The notes: generated from the sequence alone by a model not told the origin. DNA of 21,301 nt from Pseudomonadota bacterium (GCA_023410975.1 JAEYPG010000254.1:1-21301); one strand, 5' to 3'. Positions 9,499 to 16,588 are shown, numbered from the stretch's first letter. A program made the numbers and translations.

Positions 9499-9572
9499 CC
9501 GTTCGCCCTGAGCTTGTCGAAGGGCCTGTTGGCCGGCTGCGCCGGGTGCTTCGACAGGCTCAGCCCGAACGG
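9499..9572. repeat. Long imperfect inverted repeat (dispersed palindromic element)
   Basis: The left arm (9499-9521, starting CCGTTCG and ending TGTCGAA) pairs with the right arm (9550-9572, TTCGACAGG to GAACGG) over 23 bp with about three mismatches and a 28-base loop. Elements with the core CCTGAGC..GTCGAA are familiar as multicopy intergenic palindromes in Burkholderiales genomes (from memory). It lies between Bug1 and the ModA-like gene and may terminate or attenuate the Bug1 transcript. Confidence 0.75.
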
Positions 9573-9602
9573 GTTGTTCTCAGTGCTGGTGAAACGCTGG
9601 AA

Positions 9603-10583
9603 TCAGTCTTCCTGCATGTGCGCCGCCTTGGCGATGGGCGCCAGGCGTGCCTTTTCAGCGGCCAGGAACTTCTTGAAGTCCTCGCGGCTGCCGCCCATGG
9701 GGTCGATCGCCATGGGGATCAGCTTGGCGCGCAGCTCCGGCGACTTCAGCGCCACGTTCACGGCCGCGTTCACCTTGTCCAGGATCGCCTCGGGCGTGCC
9801 CTTGGGCGCGAACACGCCCGACCAGTGGCCGATGACGATGTCCTTGAAACCCTGCTCCTCGGCGGTGGGCAGGTCCGGCAGCGCGGCGATGCGGCGGTTC
9901 CAGGTCGAGGCGATGGGCTTGAGCTTGTTGCCCTTGATCTGCGGCATCACCACGGGGCTGGCCTCGGAGGTGACGTCCACCTGCTTGCCGACCACGGCGG
10001 CCATGCCTTCGGAGCCGCTCTTGTACGGCACGATCTGCATCTTCGCGCCGGCCTTGAGGTTGAGCATCTCGGCCACGAAGTGCGGCGTGCTGCCCGTGCC
10101 CGCGGTGGAGAAGTTCAGGCCGGGGCCGCTCTTGGACGCGGCGATCAGCCCCTTGAGGTCCTTGATGGGCGAGTCCGCCGGCACCACGATCACCGAGGGG
10201 CTGACGGCCATCATCACGACGGGCACCAGGTCCTCTTCCTTGTACGGCATGCGCGACTTGATCATCGCGTTGGTGATCACGCCGGCGGCCGGCGCCAGGA
10301 AGGTGTAGCCGTCCGGCGCCGACTTGGCCACGAGGTCCGCGCCCAGCATCGAGCCGGCACCCGGCTTGTTCTCGATGATGATGGGCTGGCCCAGCTGCTT
10401 GGCCGCGTGCTCGGCCACGGCGCGGGCGACGAGGTCGTTGGCACCGCCGGGGCCGAAGGGCACGACGAAGCGGATGGGCTTCACGGGCCAGGCCGGGGCC
10501 TGGGCCTGCGCGGCCTGGCCGACGAGGGCACAGCCGGCGAAGGCGAGCAGCGCGGTGCGGCGCGTCAGGGAATTCAGGGCCAT
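9603..10583 (-). CDS. Bug/TctC-family tripartite tricarboxylate receptor 1
   Basis: 326 residues from the ATG at 10583 (CGGAG 7 bases upstream); the longer in-frame start at 10637 would run through the promoter. Signal peptide MALNSLTRRTALLAF to AQAQA (about 1-29), with a TRR that resembles a Tat motif. The mature protein has the Bug pattern: PIRFVVPFGPGGANDLVAR, GQPIIIENKPGAGS, SAPDGYTFL, GLNFSTAGTGSTPHF, MQIVPYKSGSEGM and TAEEQGFKDIV. Bug proteins are periplasmic high-affinity receptors for carboxylates and normally serve TctA/TctB, which are absent here. It is divergent from a LysR gene, the standard arrangement. It has the same length as Bug2 (12765-13745), and the two share a promoter element. 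Confidence 0.93.
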   Translation of the reverse strand: MALNSLTRRTALLAFAGCALVGQAAQAQAPAWPVKPIRFVVPFGPGGANDLVARAVAEHAAKQLGQPIIIENKPGAGSMLGADLVAKSAPDGYTFLAPAAGVITNAMIKSRMPYKEEDLVPVVMMAVSPSVIVVPADSPIKDLKGLIAASKSGPGLNFSTAGTGSTPHFVAEMLNLKAGAKMQIVPYKSGSEGMAAVVGKQVDVTSEASPVVMPQIKGNKLKPIASTWNRRIAALPDLPTAEEQGFKDIVIGHWSGVFAPKGTPEAILDKVNAAVNVALKSPELRAKLIPMAIDPMGGSREDFKKFLAAEKARLAPIAKAAHMQED

Positions 10584-10619
10584 CAGATGTCTCCGGTGAA
10601 CTTGGGATTCGATGGAGTC

Positions 10620-10688
10620 ATCGTAGAAATCGACCATTGATTTGTGAATTGCATTGTTTTTAAGATTTCATGCATGACACGCATCAAT
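10620..10688 (-). promoter_or_regulatory. Bug1 promoter with element shared with Bug2 and likely LysR site
   Basis: On the minus strand: -35 TTCACA (plus 10643-10648), 17-bp spacer, -10 TACGAT (plus 10620-10625). The 26 bases at 10635-10660 are identical to 13810-13835. Farther upstream the two loci also share ATGCATGA (10670-10677) and CATCAAT (10682-10688), at about -60 from the inferred start, the usual LysR recognition position. ATTGAT and ATCAAT form the outer ends of the region in both copies. These positions overlap the start of the divergent LysR gene, as expected for autoregulation. Confidence 0.7.
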
Positions 10689-11591
10689 TTCGCATTCGAG
10701 GAGCTTCAGGCCTTCGTGGCGGTGGCGGACCGCAGCAGCTTCCGCATGGCGGCGGAGCACCTGTGCATCTCGCAGCCGGCGCTGAGCCGCCGCATCGACA
10801 AGCTGGAGGCGGCGCTGGGCCTGCGGCTGCTGGAGCGCACCACGCGGCAGGTGGACCTCACGCCCGGCGGGCGGCAGTTCCTGGAGCGGGCGCGCCAGAC
10901 GCTGGAAGACCTGGAGGACGCCGTGACGCGCCTGTCGGACGACGCGCAGGCGCGGCGCGGGCAGGTGACCGTCGCTTGCGTGCCCTCGGTCGCGCAGCAC
11001 GTGCTGCCGGGTATCGCCAAGGTTTTCGCGCTGCAGCAGCCGCACGTGCGGCTGCGCGTCATCGACGACAGCGCGCACCGCGTGCTGGCCAGCGTCGTGT
11101 CGGGAGAGGCTGACTTCGGGCTCAACTTCACCGGCGCGCAGGACCCGGACGTGGACTTCGAAATGCTGGGCCAGGACGACTACGCGCTGGTGCTGCCGCA
11201 CGGGCACCCGCTGGCCGGCCGCGCCAGCGTGGCATGGGCCGACCTGGCGGACCAGAAGATGGTGGCCGTGTCGCGCCAGAGCGCCAACCGGCTGCTGGTG
11301 GACCACGCGCTGGCCGCCCTGCCCCGGCGCCCGCTGTGGTTCTACGAGACCGAGCACGTGGCCGGCGCGCTGGGGCTGGTGGCGGCCGGGCTGGGCCTGG
11401 CCGCGCTGCCGCGGCTGTCGGTGCCGCCCAGGCATGAGCTGTTGCGCGCCATACCGCTGGTCGATCCGGTGGTGAGCCGCGTGGTCGGGCTCATCACGCG
11501 CCGGGGACGCACGCTCTCGCACACCGCCTGCCAGTTGTGCGGGCTGGTGCGGGAGACCTTCAAGGAGCAGCAGGCAGCGGCCGGTGGATGA
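10674..11591 (+). CDS. LysR-type transcriptional regulator, divergent from Bug1
   Basis: 305 residues from the ATG at 10674, which places the first helix (INFAFEELQAFVAVAD) at the usual position; an upstream GTG (10644) would add ten residues. The winged helix-turn-helix covers about residues 4-62: FRMAAEHLCISQPALSRRIDKLE, then LERTTRQVDLTPGG. The C-terminal effector domain is of PBP2 type (GQVTVACVPSVAQHVLPGIA, VVSGEADFGLNF, HVAGALGLVAAGLGLAALP). It probably senses the Bug ligand or a breakdown product and controls Bug1 through the shared intergenic region, and possibly Bug2 through the copied element at 13795-13863. It converges on CHR2 with only 14 bp between the stop codons and no visible terminator. 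Confidence 0.93.
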   Translation: MTRINFAFEELQAFVAVADRSSFRMAAEHLCISQPALSRRIDKLEAALGLRLLERTTRQVDLTPGGRQFLERARQTLEDLEDAVTRLSDDAQARRGQVTVACVPSVAQHVLPGIAKVFALQQPHVRLRVIDDSAHRVLASVVSGEADFGLNFTGAQDPDVDFEMLGQDDYALVLPHGHPLAGRASVAWADLADQKMVAVSRQSANRLLVDHALAALPRRPLWFYETEHVAGALGLVAAGLGLAALPRLSVPPRHELLRAIPLVDPVVSRVVGLITRRGRTLSHTACQLCGLVRETFKEQQAAAGG

Positions 11592-11605
11592 CGGCAGCCC
11601 CTGCA

Positions 11606-12190
11606 TCACACCCACCCCAGCCCGCCCAGCAGCGCCCCGCCGGCCAGCAGCCACAGCAGGTGCATGCGCGTGCGCCACACCAGCAGCATGACCACGGCGG
11701 TCAGCAGCCAGAGCCGGCCGTCGCGCGTCCAGTCGCCCGAGGCCCGGGCCAGCAGCCAGGCGGTGGACAGCAGCACGCCGACCACGATGGGCGCCATGCC
11801 CTGGCGGAAGGCGCGCACGGACAGGCGCTCGCGGTTGCGGTGGCCCCAGCGCGTGGCCAGCAGCGTCAGCAGCGAGCTGGGCGCCAGGATGCCCACCGTG
11901 CACACCGCCATGCCCAGCGCCGCCAGCGCCAAGCTCCAGGCCGTGCCGGCGCCCGGGCCGGCGGCGTTGAGACCCAGGTTCCAGCCCAGCAGGGCCACGA
12001 AGAGCATGTTGGGCCCCGGCGCAGCCTGCGCCAGGGTGATGGAGGCGTTGAACTGCGCCTCGCTCAGCCAGCCCTGCCCGTTCACCAGGTAGCGGTGCAG
12101 GTCCGGCGCCAGCGTCACCGCGCCGCCCACGGCCAGCAGCGACAGCGAGAGCTGATAGAGCAGCAGGTGCAGCCAGTCGAGCAGGCTCAT
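11606..12190 (-). CDS. Half-size CHR-family (chromate transporter) membrane protein 2
   Basis: 194 residues from the ATG at 12190; a longer in-frame start (12217) lies inside CHR1. One CHR domain: LAVGGAVTLAPDLHRYLV, GWLSEAQFNASITLAQAAPGPNMLFV, then hydrophobic segments (LALAALGMAVCTVGILAP, GMAPIVVGVLLSTAWLLA, LLTAVVMLLVW, LLWLLAGGALLGGLGW), about six in all. The ATG overlaps the CHR1 stop as ATGA. Half-size CHR proteins work as pairs; the paired Bacillus subtilis proteins are both needed for chromate efflux. Its place behind a Bug receptor and tcuAB suggests an organic-anion substrate instead, which is inference. Last gene of the operon. Confidence 0.88.
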   Translation of the reverse strand: MSLLDWLHLLLYQLSLSLLAVGGAVTLAPDLHRYLVNGQGWLSEAQFNASITLAQAAPGPNMLFVALLGWNLGLNAAGPGAGTAWSLALAALGMAVCTVGILAPSSLLTLLATRWGHRNRERLSVRAFRQGMAPIVVGVLLSTAWLLARASGDWTRDGRLWLLTAVVMLLVWRTRMHLLWLLAGGALLGGLGWV

Positions 12191-12768
12191 GGGCTCACTC
12201 CACGGCGCAGCCGCCACCCGGTCAGCACGCAGGCCGCGCCGCCCAGGCCGAACACGACGGCCGCCAGGGGCAGGTGCAGCAGCACCAGGCCGCCGAACGC
12301 GCCGAGGGCCACGGCCACCACCAGCACCAGCCCCAGCGGATGCCGGCGCAGTTGCGCGAGCAGCTTCAGGCTGGTGCCGGCGATCAGCCCCGCCGCCACC
12401 GCGCCCATGCCGCGCAGCGCACCGGCCGCGGCGGCATGGCCGGAGAGCTGGCCGTAGACGGTGGCTGCCGTCAGCAGCAGCACCAGCGGCAATGCCAGCA
12501 GCCCGCCCAGCGCCGCGGCGGCGCCGCGCCAGCCGAAATGCCGGTCACCAAACATCAGCGCCAGGTTGCAGACGTTGGGGCCGGGCATGACCTGCGCCAC
12601 GGCCCAGTCCTCCACGAACTCCTCGTTGCTGAGCCAGCCACGCTTCTCGACCAGTTCCCGCTGCACCACCGCCAGCACGCCGCCGAAGCCCTGCAGCGAC
12701 AGCCAGGAGAAGGCCCAGAACAGCTCCAGGACCGTGCGCGGGCTGGAGGCGGCGCGCCCGGTTGTCAT
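12187..12768 (-). CDS. Half-size CHR-family (chromate transporter) membrane protein 1
   Basis: 193 residues with one CHR domain. FWAFSWLSLQGFGGVLAVVQRELVEKRGWLSNEEFVEDWAVAQVMPGPNV is the family signature, spread over residues about 17-66, with PGPN aligning to PGPN of CHR2. Hydrophobic segments follow (AALGGLLALPLVLLLTAAT, GALRGMGAVAAGLIAGTSLK, PLGLVLVVAVALGAFGGLVLL, LAAVVFGLGGAACVL). The start ATG overlaps the Bug2 stop (ATGA at 12765-12768), and its own stop overlaps the CHR2 start (12187-12190). All three proteins are therefore likely made by coupled translation in matched amounts. CHR1 and CHR2 together correspond to one full-length ChrA. Confidence 0.9.
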   Translation of the reverse strand: MTTGRAASSPRTVLELFWAFSWLSLQGFGGVLAVVQRELVEKRGWLSNEEFVEDWAVAQVMPGPNVCNLALMFGDRHFGWRGAAAALGGLLALPLVLLLTAATVYGQLSGHAAAAGALRGMGAVAAGLIAGTSLKLLAQLRRHPLGLVLVVAVALGAFGGLVLLHLPLAAVVFGLGGAACVLTGWRLRRGVSP

Positions 12769-13745
12769 TGGATGGTGATCTTGCGCTCGCGGATCACGCG
12801 GCCCCAGGTGGCGGTCTCGCGCGTGATCTCCTGCGCCAGCTCCTCACGCGAGCCCGGTTGCGGCGTCAACCCGTGCGCGTCCAGTTCCTTCACCACCTCC
12901 GGCGTCCTGAGCACCTTCACCAGCTCGGTGTTCCAGCGGTCCAGCACCGGCTTGGGCACCTTGGACGAGGCCACGAAGGCATACCAGTTGGTGGCGCTGT
13001 AGCCGGGGTAGCCCGACTCGGCGATGGTGGGCACGTTGGGCAGCGCAGGCAGGCGCTTCGGGCCGGTGCTGGCCAGCGGAATCAGCTTGCCGGACTGGAT
13101 GTGCGGCAGCGCCGTGGACAGCGTGGAGTAGTACGACGCCACGCGCCCGCCCAGCAGGTCCTGCAGCGCCGGCGCGCCACCCTTGTAGGGAATGTGCGTC
13201 GTATCGATCTTGGCCATGTCGTCCAGGAGCTCGCCGCCCATGTGCGCGGCCGAGCCCGGCCCGGTGGAGGCGTAGTCCAGCTTGCCCGGGTTCTTCTTGG
13301 CGTAGGCCACGAAATCGGCGAAGGTCTTGATACCCATGCCGGCGTGCACCACCAGCACGTTGGGGAAGTTCACGCCCATGGTGATGGGCGCGAGGTCCTT
13401 GACCGGGTCGTAGCCGACCTTCATCAGCTGCGGCGCAATGGTGAGCGGGCCGACGGAGCCGAACAGGATCACGCTGCCATCGCTGGGCCCCTGGGCCGCG
13501 TACTGGTGGGCTATGTTGCCGCCCGCGCCGGGCTTGTTGTCGATGACCACCGGCACGCCCAGGTTCTCCCCCAGCTTCTTGCCGATGATGCGCGCGGCCA
13601 CGTCGGCCGCCCCGCCGGCCGCGAAGCCCACCACGATGGTGACGTTCTTCTTGGGCGGGAATTCCTGGGCCTGCGCCCAAGCCGGCATGAGGAGAGCGGC
13701 AGCGGCGCAGAGGCCAGTGATGCGCAGCAGTTCGCGCTTGTTCAT
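12765..13745 (-). CDS. Bug/TctC-family tripartite tricarboxylate receptor 2
   Basis: 326 residues from the ATG at 13745 (AGGAG 5 bases upstream), which starts directly on the signal peptide MNKRELLRITGLCAAAAL to AWAQAQ (about 1-26). The Bug pattern is present: VTIVVGFAAGGAADVAARI, GVPVVIDNKPGAGGN, GPSDGSVILFG, KLDYASTGPGSAAHMGGEL, THIPYKGGAPALQDLLGGRV and LPNVPTIAESGYPGY. Likely a periplasmic receptor for tricarballylate, citrate or a relative, judged from tcuAB upstream. Its own promoter (13795-13835) suggests that it can be made without tcuAB. Its stop overlaps the CHR1 start. No TctA/TctB gene is in the window, so the membrane partner is either elsewhere or the CHR pair. Confidence 0.93.
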   Translation of the reverse strand: MNKRELLRITGLCAAAALLMPAWAQAQEFPPKKNVTIVVGFAAGGAADVAARIIGKKLGENLGVPVVIDNKPGAGGNIAHQYAAQGPSDGSVILFGSVGPLTIAPQLMKVGYDPVKDLAPITMGVNFPNVLVVHAGMGIKTFADFVAYAKKNPGKLDYASTGPGSAAHMGGELLDDMAKIDTTHIPYKGGAPALQDLLGGRVASYYSTLSTALPHIQSGKLIPLASTGPKRLPALPNVPTIAESGYPGYSATNWYAFVASSKVPKPVLDRWNTELVKVLRTPEVVKELDAHGLTPQPGSREELAQEITRETATWGRVIRERKITIQ

Positions 13746-13794
13746 GGTGTGTCTCCTGTGCAGTGAGTTGCTTGTTCGATGGGGTATGGGGGCG

Positions 13795-13863
13795 ATGCTA
13801 GGAAGCCGGCATTGATTTGTGAATTGCATTGTTTTGATCAATAAATGCATGAATCACATCAAT
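13795..13863 (-). promoter_or_regulatory. Bug2 promoter, copy of the Bug1/LysR intergenic element
   Basis: On the minus strand: -35 TTCACA (plus 13818-13823), 17-bp spacer, -10 TAGCAT (plus 13795-13800), the same geometry as Bug1. The 26 bases 13810-13835 are identical to 10635-10660, and ATGCATGA (13845-13852) and CATCAAT (13857-13863) are kept at the same offsets. In the Bug1 copy these last stretches contain the LysR start codon and codons 4-5. Here the ATG at 13849 opens only a short frame with no LysR similarity beyond MNHIN. This could be a regulatory duplication or the relic of a lost divergent LysR gene. Confidence 0.68.
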
Positions 13864-13913
13864 GCAGCGCTCCAAGTCTTTGGGGAGCCTGGAGCAGCAG
13901 CGGTGCTTCTTCT

Positions 13914-15080
13914 TCAGTCGGCGCCGAGGCCGATCGGGTTCGGCTGCCGCTTCTCGACCGCGTGGCGCAGCAGCGAGGCGCTGCGGTAGACGGCGTGCGC
14001 GAACTTGCCGTAGGGCAGCGTGACGAACAGCGCCATCACCGCGCCCAGGTGCAGGCACAGCAGCAGGGCCAGCGCCGGGGTGCCGCGGCCCAGCCACAGG
14101 GCCAGCCCGCTGGCGCTGGTGAGGAACAGCAGTGCGATGAAGCCCAGGTCCATCGGCTTTTGCGCCACGTCGCCCTGCTGCGGATGGCGGCGCTTGCGCA
14201 GGCTCCACAGGCCCGCCGTGCCGATGCACAAGCTCACCCCGCCGACCACCCCCAGCAGCTTCGGAATCGAAGGCAGGTCGTAGGGCGCCACCCAGCCGAA
14301 CAGGTAGTGGTAGACCGTCGCCACGCTGGTGGCGGCGAAGCACAGCGTGAAGCCGTAGAAGGTGAAGTGGTGGAAGCGCCGGCGCGACAGCGTGTAGGCG
14401 TCGTCCTCGTTGTTGCAGCCCTGCCCATGCCCGCCGTCCAGGTACTTCAGGCGCAGCACGTCGTGCGTGGCCTCGGCGATGGCCGGCGCGCTGGCCGGCT
14501 GCCCGCTGGTGGCGGGCTTCACGTCGCGCCAGAAGCGCCGCGCGCCCATGCCCAGCGCCAGCACCACGAAGCCGAACACCGGCCCGAACAGGCTCACCAG
14601 CAGGTTGTGCTGGAACAGCTCGTGGAAGCTGCCGCCGGCATCCCACAGCGCGCCGCGCAGCGACAGCATCAGCGCCAGGAACAGCGAGAAGGCCAGCACC
14701 AGCGCCACCGAGAGCGTCAGCCCGTTGCGCTTGTAGAGCGCGCCCAGCGCGGGCGGCCAGGCGTAGTCGGCGTAGGTCTGGCCGCGCACCTTGGCCATGG
14801 CCTGCGGCACGTTGATGGCGAACTCGTGCGGCGGCGCGTACTGGCAGGCATGCAGGCAGGCTCCGCAGTTGTGGCAGAGGTTGGCCAGGAAGTGGATGTC
14901 GGCCTTGCCGAACTCCAGCCGCCGCGTCATGGCGGGGAAGACGGCACAAAAACCCTCGCAATAGCGGCAGGCGTTGCACACGGTCATCTGCCGCGCCACC
15001 TCGGACTCGGCGGCGGTGATGACGATCTCGCCCTCGGCCAACGCCCGGGCGTCGCGGGTCAGAGCCTCAAGCGACTGCAT
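13914..15080 (-). CDS. tcuB: Tricarballylate utilisation protein B, iron-sulfur/membrane electron-transfer protein
   Basis: 388 residues. In the established pathway TcuB reoxidises the reduced flavin of TcuA and passes electrons to the membrane quinone pool. Seen: two 4Fe-4S motifs of the form CxxCxxCxxxC, at C35/C38/C41/C45 and C69/C72/C75/C79, then about six membrane segments between residues 120 and 370 (for example LSVALVLAFSLFLALML, LFGPVFGFVVLALGMG, FTLCFAATSVATVYHYLFGW, LLGVVGGVSLCIG, ALALLLCLHLGAVMALFV). The start overlaps the tcuA stop by 14 bases, and AAGGAG 9 bases before the ATG lies inside tcuA, so the two are translated together. The 168 bp after its stop contain the Bug2 promoter. 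Confidence 0.93.
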   Translation of the reverse strand: MQSLEALTRDARALAEGEIVITAAESEVARQMTVCNACRYCEGFCAVFPAMTRRLEFGKADIHFLANLCHNCGACLHACQYAPPHEFAINVPQAMAKVRGQTYADYAWPPALGALYKRNGLTLSVALVLAFSLFLALMLSLRGALWDAGGSFHELFQHNLLVSLFGPVFGFVVLALGMGARRFWRDVKPATSGQPASAPAIAEATHDVLRLKYLDGGHGQGCNNEDDAYTLSRRRFHHFTFYGFTLCFAATSVATVYHYLFGWVAPYDLPSIPKLLGVVGGVSLCIGTAGLWSLRKRRHPQQGDVAQKPMDLGFIALLFLTSASGLALWLGRGTPALALLLCLHLGAVMALFVTLPYGKFAHAVYRSASLLRHAVEKRQPNPIGLGAD

Positions 15081-16485
15081 GTTCTTTCACTCCTTGCTGC
15101 AGGGCGGCGCGCGCCGCGTTGGTGCCGGCGATGCGGCCGAAGGCCGTGCCGATGGACATGCCCACGCCGGCCGTGTAGCCCTTGCCCAGGACGTTGCCGG
15201 CCATCATTTCGCCGGCAACGAACAGATTGGCGCTGGGTTCGCCGCCGAAGCGCACGGCCGCCGTGTCGTCGGTGCGCAGGCCGAGGTACGTGAACGTCAC
15301 GCCCGGGCGCACGGCGTAGGCATAGAAGGGCGCGGTGTCGATGGGCCGCGCCCAGTGGGTCTTGGCCGGCGCCACGCCCTCGGTGCGGCAGTCGTCCAGC
15401 TTCGTGTGGTCGAAGCTGCCGGGGCGGCACGCGGCGTTGTAGTCCTGCAGCGTGCGCATGAAAGCATTCACGTCCAGGCCGAGCTTGCGCGCCAGCTCGG
15501 GCAGGTTGGGAGCCGTGACACCCGGGAACACCGGCGGCATGAAGCGGCCGATGGCCTTGGCGTCGATGATCGAGTAGGCGATCTGCTCCGGCTGCTGCGC
15601 CACCAGGCGGCCCCAGATGGCGTAGCGCTTGGGCCAGAAGTCCTCGCCCTCGTCATAGAAGCGCTCGCCGTGGCGGTTGACCACCACACCCAGCGAGACG
15701 CAGTCGATGCGGGTGCAGATGCCGCCGTCGTACAGCGGCGCGCGGGCGTCGATGGCCACCATGTGCGCCTGCGTCGGGTCGCCGATGCGGTCGGCGCCGT
15801 GGTCGTCGAGCAGGTGCTTGAGCAGCACGCCCTGGTTGAAGCGCGTGCCGCGGATCAGGAAGTTGTCGGCCGGCCACTCGCCGCGCTCGTTGCGGCCCCA
15901 GGCCTCGCGCAGCCACTCGCGGTTCGACTCGAAGCCGCCGGCCGCGAGCACGCAGGCCTTGGCGGTGATGCGCTCGCCCTTGACCCACGCGGCGACGAAG
16001 CGGCGCTCGTCGTCCAGCTCGATGCGCGTCACCGGTGCCTCGTAGCGCACCCGCACGCCCAGCCGTTCCGCGCTGCGGTAGTAGGCATTGACCAGTGCCT
16101 TGCCGCCTCCCATGAAGAAGGCGTTGGTGCGCGCCACGTGCAGCGCGCCGGACAGCGGCGGCTGGAAGTGCACGCCGTGCTTGCGCATCCAGTCGCGGCA
16201 GGTGCTGGAAGCGCGGATGGTCAGCCGCGCCAGGTGCTCGTCCGTCAGCCCGCCCGTGACCTTGAGCAGGTCCTGCCAGAACTCCTCCTCGGGATAGGCG
16301 TCGACCAGCACGTCCTGCGGCGCGTCGTGCATGCAGCGCAGGTTGCGCGTGTGCTGCGAATTGCCGCCGCGCCACTCTCGCGGCGACGCCTCCAGCAGCA
16401 GCACGCTCGCCCCCGCCTCGGCCGCCATCAGGGCCGCACACAGCGCTGCGTTGCCGCCGCCGATCACCAGCACATCGGTACTCAT
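15067..16485 (-). CDS. tcuA: FAD-dependent tricarballylate dehydrogenase
   Basis: 472 residues, normal for TcuA. It oxidises tricarballylate to cis-aconitate in the cytoplasm, giving a TCA-cycle intermediate. Seen: N-terminal FAD Rossmann motif GGGNAAL (9-15) with E32 at the end of the second strand, a succinate-dehydrogenase/fumarate-reductase-type middle domain (GGNSQHTRNLRCMHD, GVHFQPPLSGALH, GGGKALVNAYYRSAERLGV, CVLAAGGFESN), and the C-terminal FAD_binding_2 motif GEMMAGNVLGKGYTAG (near 428-443). SD GGAGG lies 9 bases before the ATG. First gene of a tcuA-tcuB-Bug2-CHR1-CHR2 series. Salmonella tcu encodes the transporter TcuC after tcuB; here a Bug receptor and a CHR pair follow instead. 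Confidence 0.94.
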   Translation of the reverse strand: MSTDVLVIGGGNAALCAALMAAEAGASVLLLEASPREWRGGNSQHTRNLRCMHDAPQDVLVDAYPEEEFWQDLLKVTGGLTDEHLARLTIRASSTCRDWMRKHGVHFQPPLSGALHVARTNAFFMGGGKALVNAYYRSAERLGVRVRYEAPVTRIELDDERRFVAAWVKGERITAKACVLAAGGFESNREWLREAWGRNERGEWPADNFLIRGTRFNQGVLLKHLLDDHGADRIGDPTQAHMVAIDARAPLYDGGICTRIDCVSLGVVVNRHGERFYDEGEDFWPKRYAIWGRLVAQQPEQIAYSIIDAKAIGRFMPPVFPGVTAPNLPELARKLGLDVNAFMRTLQDYNAACRPGSFDHTKLDDCRTEGVAPAKTHWARPIDTAPFYAYAVRPGVTFTYLGLRTDDTAAVRFGGEPSANLFVAGEMMAGNVLGKGYTAGVGMSIGTAFGRIAGTNAARAALQQGVKEHAVA

Positions 16486-16514
16486 GGGAACCCGCCTCCA
16501 GAACTCAACGGGGC

Positions 16515-16537
16515 GGATTGTCCCGAGACGGGATTGT
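16515..16537. promoter_or_regulatory. Candidate operator in front of tcuA
   Basis: GGATTGT occurs twice (16515-16521 and 16531-16537, 16-bp period), and between them TCCCG (16521-16525) pairs with CGGGA (16529-16533) around AGA. The site lies 30-52 bases before the tcuA start and just after the lysR terminator, so it is a reasonable target for the adjacent LysR protein. No clear -10 box was found. Confidence 0.4.
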
Positions 16538-16548
16538 GCTGGGAAATG

Positions 16549-16576
16549 AAAAACAGGTCGCGACTATTGCGACCTG
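16549..16576 (-). terminator. Intrinsic terminator of the tcuR-like gene
   Basis: Read on the minus strand: CAGGTCGC, 7-base loop, GCGACCTG, then TTTTT (plus 16553-16549). The 8-bp stem is perfect. It starts 12 bases after the LysR stop codon and separates that gene from tcuA, which therefore needs its own promoter in 16486-16548. Confidence 0.85.
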
Positions 16577-16588
16577 GGCATCAATGGC

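Noticed and set aside
13869..13895. GCTCCA / TGGAGC inverted repeat just after tcuB
   Set aside because: 6-bp stem, 15-base loop and no T-run; not convincing as a terminator.
13845..15293. 482-codon plus-strand frame opposite tcuB
   Set aside because: Low-complexity Arg/Gln/His translation in the shadow of tcuB; no SD and no family motif.
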